A stretch of 64,000 nt of DNA, from the NCBI RefSeq assembly GCF_000421345.1, contig NZ_ATWV01000006.1, positions 1 to 64,000 of the forward strand, in the 5' to 3' direction. Position numbers and translations under genes: made by a program. Below, piece by piece: positions 60,265 through 64,000 of this stretch (positions within the stretch are counted from its first letter, which is position 1; each line of letters begins with the position of its first letter). The notes under the pieces were generated by a model. The model was given only the letters and a program-made list of their open reading frames with translations. It had not been told where the DNA came from and ran no database searches. The DNA is from Treponema bryantii NK4A124 (lineage in GTDB: Bacteria > Spirochaetota > Spirochaetia > Treponematales > Treponemataceae).

Positions 60265-61989
60265 CTAGGATCCGTTAATACTTGTTTCAATAAGTTCTTT
60301 CTTTTTCTGCGAAAGAACTTCCAACTGATTCTTGAGCTGTTCCTGCTCAGACTCGATTTTGCTATACTTTTTTACTAATTCCTGCTGTACAGCCAGAGGC
60401 GGAACTGGAATAAGAAGATTATTAAGGAACTCTGCGCTGATAGTCCTTAAGGCCGTACCAACACTAAACTCCTTAAAAATCGTTCTTGCACTTTCTGATT
60501 CCAATAGAAGCTTAAAGAATACCGGTAATATTAAACTTGTATTTGGACGGATTACATACAAATTACTTGCGGGTAAAATCTTTTGCGCATCAAGATTTGA
60601 TACAACCGCAACTTTTATATTGTCTGTAATTGCCAGTACCAGAAGAATGTCATCATTCTTTAATATTAGAGAAAGATCTTTTTCGGAAATCTCGCTCATA
60701 TGCTGCAGATTCTTGCAAATACGGTTTTCCTGAATGTCCTTAGATGAGAAGTAATAAAAATCTGTATCCTCTTCTGTAAGCAGAGTATCGAGTACATTTG
60801 CTTTATACTGAACGCCGCGGTAAATCTTCTGTGTTACAAGGTCAGAAAGTTTCTTGTACTCAACAGATTCATCTGCGTAAGGCAGCTTTGCTTCCAGGAG
60901 GAAAGTATTTGGAAGAAGACAATATCCGTCTTTTCCAATCTTCTCAACTTTGATATCTACAGCATTGTGATTTTTCTTTTTAGACATTTCGTAAATAGCT
61001 TCTACATGCTCATCCATAAGGCAGCTTCCGCCATGACGTGATTTTCCATGAACTGAACTTGCATTTACGAATCTTACCTTGTCGTTGTTGTGGCTCAAAA
61101 TCAAAAGAGCAACAGGAACATTTGTATTTACCAGAACTGAATCCGGCAGAGTAATTACTGCTTCGAGATATCTGTTCTTTACAAGATACTCGCGGAAGCT
61201 TGCCAGATTCTCTCTGAAAAGCAGGCCAGGTAAGATTGCAATAACAGCTTTTCCAGTCTCACTAAGTAAGTCTAGAGCTTTAAGGATAAAGGCAACTTCA
61301 CCCTGTGTTGCAAAATCCTGTCCATTGATATTTTTTGACAAGACATAATCTTTGATATGCGGTGCTTCAATTCTCTGGTTGAATGAAGGGAAAGAAAAAA
61401 GTTTTTCAACAAACTTAAATTTTTCGAATGTGAAAACATCTTCATTCCAAACTTGAATATCCTGTTCGTTGATAGCAGCAAGAATGTTTGCAAAAACATA
61501 AACCGATTCATCAATTTCTATACCTGCTGCAGTTGTAACGCCGTAATTCTTCTTTGCATTGATAAGGAATGAGGAAATGCCAGAACCCAGATCAAGAAGT
61601 GTATCTGTTTTTTTAAGCTCAAGAAATTTTGCACTTAAATCATTCATCTGCTGAGGGAAATAAGTTGCATCGGTTCCGTCGTGGCTGTACAAAGTGCGGT
61701 TTTCAATTTTATGATTAATATATTCAATCATATCTTCCGGAGTAACTTTTTCAAAAGTTTCCAGAGTGCACTTCAAATAGCCCCTATTATTTTTTTCAAA
61801 GCAAGCTTTTATGAAAGATGGAGCTTTGCTTTGATCAAGGATTTCTGAAACGCTGAAGCTTACGTTAACAGAGGCTTTTTTTGCATAGTATGCAGTAAGT
61901 ACTAAGAGTAAGTCAGAAACTTTGTCTCCAATGCGGAAATTAAACTTCTCTAATGCCTTGTCTACAAAATGGTGTTTAGCGAATGACAT
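60265..61989 (-). CDS. HsdM-HsdS-like fusion with a disrupted catalytic motif
   Basis: 574 aa from ATG at 61989 (GGAGG upstream). The N-terminal 370 residues follow the N6-adenine methyltransferase plan: motif I DTLLDLGSGISSFLI, later QGEVAFILKALDLLSETGKA and TLPDSVLVNTNVPVALLIL. At motif IV, where NPPF is expected, the sequence is LFSFPSFNQR, so the catalytic Asn is absent. The C-terminal part is an HsdS-type target domain (LIPVPPLAVQQELVKKYSKI with a coiled coil). It may bind DNA without methylating it. Divergent from WYL regulator 2 with two operators between. Confidence 0.75.
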   Translation of the reverse strand: MSFAKHHFVDKALEKFNFRIGDKVSDLLLVLTAYYAKKASVNVSFSVSEILDQSKAPSFIKACFEKNNRGYLKCTLETFEKVTPEDMIEYINHKIENRTLYSHDGTDATYFPQQMNDLSAKFLELKKTDTLLDLGSGISSFLINAKKNYGVTTAAGIEIDESVYVFANILAAINEQDIQVWNEDVFTFEKFKFVEKLFSFPSFNQRIEAPHIKDYVLSKNINGQDFATQGEVAFILKALDLLSETGKAVIAILPGLLFRENLASFREYLVKNRYLEAVITLPDSVLVNTNVPVALLILSHNNDKVRFVNASSVHGKSRHGGSCLMDEHVEAIYEMSKKKNHNAVDIKVEKIGKDGYCLLPNTFLLEAKLPYADESVEYKKLSDLVTQKIYRGVQYKANVLDTLLTEEDTDFYYFSSKDIQENRICKNLQHMSEISEKDLSLILKNDDILLVLAITDNIKVAVVSNLDAQKILPASNLYVIRPNTSLILPVFFKLLLESESARTIFKEFSVGTALRTISAEFLNNLLIPVPPLAVQQELVKKYSKIESEQEQLKNQLEVLSQKKKELIETSINGS

Positions 61990-62007
61990 ATATCCTCCAA
62001 AGCTTTC

Positions 62008-62025
62008 TTGATAAGCGTTTATCAA
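62008..62025. promoter_or_regulatory. WYL operator candidate, proximal to the methyltransferase-like gene
   Basis: TTGATAAGCGTTTATCAA, an 18-bp palindrome with one mismatch pair, 19 nt before the ATG of the fusion gene. Downstream of that gene's TATAAT (62040..62035, minus), so a bound protein would block its transcription. Confidence 0.65.
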
Positions 62026-62077
62026 GTCTTCTTGATTATAATATACATCATAAAATCCTGCTTGTAAAGGAAATTCC

Positions 62078-62095
62078 TTGATAAACGTTTATCAA
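62078..62095. promoter_or_regulatory. WYL operator candidate, distal copy
   Basis: TTGATAAACGTTTATCAA, a perfect 18-bp palindrome, 70 bp from the first copy and 50 bp before the WYL -10. Two sites about seven helical turns apart suggest cooperative or looped binding by the divergently encoded WYL regulator. Confidence 0.7.
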
Positions 62096-62144
62096 AATGA
62101 CGAATTTCAGCAAATTTCTTTGAATTTCTCTGCAAATTCCGTGT

Positions 62145-62150
62145 TATAAT
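62145..62150 (+). promoter_or_regulatory. Extended -10 of WYL regulator 2
   Basis: TGT-TATAAT ends only 6 nt before the ATG at 62157, with no Shine-Dalgarno between. The transcript is predicted to be leaderless. Confidence 0.6.
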
Positions 62151-62156
62151 ATCTTT

Positions 62157-63191
62157 ATGGCAAAAGAAGATAAGGATGATAACACCAGACAGTCGGGAAA
62201 AGAGATTCTCCGCCTCTTTCAGCTGGATGCTTTGTTTCAGGAAGACAAATATTATTCAATGGACGACCTCACCAAACGCCTTGAGGTTTCTGTTGCAACC
62301 TTAAACCGCGATATCCGACGCCTGCGTGATAACTATCATGCTCCTCTTGAATACAGCCGTGAGTATGATGGATACCACTACTCCAGCCATCTTTATAAGT
62401 TCCCTGCCATTTTTGTAACCGAAGAAGAAATGCCAGCCTACGGAATGGTAATGAAACTGTTTGAAATGTTTCAGGATACTCCGCTTTACGCTCCTCTTTT
62501 GAATATCTGCGAGAGCTTTGAATCGCCTGTAAAATCAGAAATGATTGATGTAAATCAGGTGAACTTTAAGAACTCTCATCTGCGCGAAAAGCAGTGGTTC
62601 GAAACCCGCATTGTAATGGCAAAGCGAGTTGTAGACAGCGTTGATGACACAGCCTGGGAAATCATTCTTTCTGCCCTTAAAGATAATTTTATGCTCGAGT
62701 TTGATTACGACTCGATTCACAATAATATGGCATCTTCTGGCCGCACTATTGAGCCATGGCAGCTGATTTATGATCGCGAGCAGTGGTACCTTACCGGCAT
62801 GGTTAGTAAGTGGGACAATCCGAACGAAAAAGTACGCAGAACATTTGTTGTTCCAAGAATGAAAAATCTCCGCCTGGTAAAAACTCATTTTTCTCTCCCT
62901 TCCGAAGAAGAATGGATGCACGAAAAAAAGACGCTGGGAATCTTTGGTATTCAGACAAATGATGAAAAGAAACTCTGCGAATTCATCTTCCAGGGCTCGG
63001 CACTGTATTATTCAACTGCAGACTTCGGGGAAGACAAAACTGTAAAAGAATACAAAGGAAAGCTTCCTCACAAAGACGGGGCCCTCCATGTAAGCTTTAC
63101 AAGCAACCAGTGGCCCGGCATCCTCCGCGACTTCTTCCCCTTCGGCGAAGACATCATCCCTCTAGCCCCAGAAGAACTCGTAACCGAATGA
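62157..63191 (+). CDS. WYL-domain transcriptional regulator 2
   Basis: 344 aa. Winged helix near residues 20-60 (YYSMDDLTKRLEVSVATLNR, then DNYHAPLEYSREYDGYHY). The WYL domain is MLEFDYDSIHNN, RTIEPWQLIYDREQWYLTGM and PRMKNLRLV. It resembles WYL regulator 1 in plan. It probably binds the two TTGATAAAC palindromes and controls itself and the HsdM-HsdS-like operon. WYL proteins near restriction genes are known to repress them until DNA or nucleotide signals appear. Confidence 0.88.
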   Translation: MAKEDKDDNTRQSGKEILRLFQLDALFQEDKYYSMDDLTKRLEVSVATLNRDIRRLRDNYHAPLEYSREYDGYHYSSHLYKFPAIFVTEEEMPAYGMVMKLFEMFQDTPLYAPLLNICESFESPVKSEMIDVNQVNFKNSHLREKQWFETRIVMAKRVVDSVDDTAWEIILSALKDNFMLEFDYDSIHNNMASSGRTIEPWQLIYDREQWYLTGMVSKWDNPNEKVRRTFVVPRMKNLRLVKTHFSLPSEEEWMHEKKTLGIFGIQTNDEKKLCEFIFQGSALYYSTADFGEDKTVKEYKGKLPHKDGALHVSFTSNQWPGILRDFFPFGEDIIPLAPEELVTE

Positions 63192-63231
63192 AAAAAGAAA
63201 GTCCAGGCAATGACAAAGTATTTGTAAGTTA

Positions 63232-64000
63232 TTATTTTTCTTCCTCTTCCAGAAATTTATCTTCCTTTGAATCAAATTGGAAATATTTACATCTGCCTAA
63301 TCCATACTCACTGCAACAAATCTCAAGCTCATATCGATTGGAACAAATACCCTTCTTCTCCGTTATATTCTGAAGTTGCAATACAATATCTGAATATGTA
63401 TATACGAAACCTGTTTTTTGAACTAGAATTTCATTATCAATATTACCACCGAATATATCCCTAATATTCTCATAACAGAAATAATCAGTAATGATGGAAA
63501 TATCTAACTCCACTGCCAGCATTTTCAATTTCTTAATAATATTCATTATTCGATTCTTTTGACTACCAAATTCTTTCTCAATTGGAATTGTATTCAAAGA
63601 ATCAATGTAAATAACCCTTAAATCATACCGTTCAACAGATTCCCGAATAATATTGCATAATTCATCAAAAGAGAATGAACATACTCTTGGAATAACAACA
63701 TTTGAAGTAAAAATAGTTTCTATTGCTTTCTGAATATTTTTAACTTCCTGTTCATTCATCATTCCTGTAACCATCTTAGAAACTGGAATCAACGTTTCTC
63801 GGTATAACATAGCCAAACCAAATTGCTGTTCATTCATAGTATAAGAAACAAACCCAAAACGACTCTTATCTTTTGTTATAATATTGTGAAGTAATTGCAT
63901 TACAAAACAATTTTTGTAATAACATAAATTCGAACAAATAGTAATTAAGTTTCCTTTTTGAAATCCATGAGTAATCGCATCAATAGTTGGAAAACCAGAC
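63232..64000 (-). CDS. DnaB/RecA-fold protein with degraded Walker A (partial, 5' end outside window)
   Basis: The frame is open to the window edge. The visible N-terminal part reads SGFPTIDAITHGFQKGNLIT, like TGFPxLDxLTGGFxxGDL of the DnaB C-terminal domain. It continues ICSNLCYYKNCFVMQLLHNI where DnaB has a GKT P-loop; here no GKT/S is present. Walker B-like VIYIDSLNTI follows. ATP binding is doubtful. It ends ...KFLEEEEK. It converges with WYL regulator 2, 40 nt apart. Possibly a replicative-helicase relative turned into a structural or regulatory protein. Confidence 0.65.
   Translation of the reverse strand, partial: SGFPTIDAITHGFQKGNLITICSNLCYYKNCFVMQLLHNIITKDKSRFGFVSYTMNEQQFGLAMLYRETLIPVSKMVTGMMNEQEVKNIQKAIETIFTSNVVIPRVCSFSFDELCNIIRESVERYDLRVIYIDSLNTIPIEKEFGSQKNRIMNIIKKLKMLAVELDISIITDYFCYENIRDIFGGNIDNEILVQKTGFVYTYSDIVLQLQNITEKKGICSNRYELEICCSEYGLGRCKYFQFDSKEDKFLEEEEK

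Noticed and set aside
60253-60274. Run of overlapping restriction-site-like palindromes (AAGCTT, AGGCCT, CCTAGG, GGATCC), like a cloning linker
   Set aside because: The GGATCC-TAG part is the natural last codons and stop of the methyltransferase-like gene; no vector sequence is seen. Chance is the better explanation.

Overview
This looks like an accessory-gene island of a spirochaete, most probably a Treponema (inference). The DNA is AT-rich. One gene (58350..59492, minus) encodes a FliM-type flagellar switch protein with the N-terminal LSKEEIDTLL peptide. Many genes belong to families common in anaerobic host-associated bacteria: a two-cluster ferredoxin, a Crp/Fnr regulator, a short MazG and a flavodoxin. 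No rRNA, tRNA or CRISPR array was recognised.

Layout. 1-340: end of an IS3-family element. 0.4-6.8 kb: housekeeping-like and stress genes (MazG, rhodanese lipoprotein, YiiX-like hydrolase, a broken toxin-antitoxin pair, ferredoxin/Crp divergon, UmuDC-type polymerase, LexA/CI-like regulator). 6.9-14.8 kb: an AddB/AddA-type helicase-nuclease, a DEDDh exonuclease and small membrane proteins. 14.9-19.1 kb: McrBC-type restriction pair. 20.1-34.1 kb: a dense plus-strand defence block with a leaderless XRE regulator, a restriction subunit M, an internally deleted remnant, a RloC-like anticodon-nuclease ATPase, a YhcG-type nuclease, a helicase-nuclease fusion with an unrecognised 614-aa partner, a methyltransferase, a PLD-helicase and fragments. 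34.2-40.6 kb: a DUF6361/PLD/helicase trio. 40.7-45.6 kb (minus): WYL regulator and two AAA ATPases. 45.8-51 kb: secreted protein, XRE/HAD-like pair, a truncated ATPase, a second ATPase, flavodoxin. 51.1-57.6 kb (minus): third AAA ATPase, SLOG protein, two paralogous unknowns, a Sel1 protein and a Cys/His repeat protein. 57.7-58.3 kb: PIN toxin-antitoxin. 58.3-62 kb (minus): a catalytically suspect HsdM-HsdS-like fusion, XRE protein, unknown protein and FliM-like protein, divergent from a WYL regulator. Right edge: a DnaB/RecA-fold protein with a degraded Walker A.

The strongest structure outside genes is a set of repeated promoters. Motif A (17-bp GTGNC-N7-GNCAY, then 10 nt, then a TATAAT-like -10) occurs five times, in front of the rhodanese lipoprotein, a membrane protein, the AddBA genes, the exonuclease and a hypothetical pair. 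Motif B (15-bp TATCAYTAAATGATA, then 11 nt, then a -10) also occurs five times, in front of a small membrane protein, the third AAA ATPase, the SLOG protein, the Cys-repeat protein and an unknown protein. Both palindromes are centred the same distance from the -10, so both cover the -35 position. They suggest two scattered regulons. WYL, LexA-like and XRE regulators in the same window, several with leaderless or nearly leaderless promoters, are the natural candidates. Best candidates for an undescribed system: the helicase-nuclease plus 614-aa pair (25.2-30.5 kb), the motif B regulon (13.0 and 51.1-57.6 kb), and the pseudo-methyltransferase/FliM-like operon with twin WYL operators (58.3-63.2 kb).
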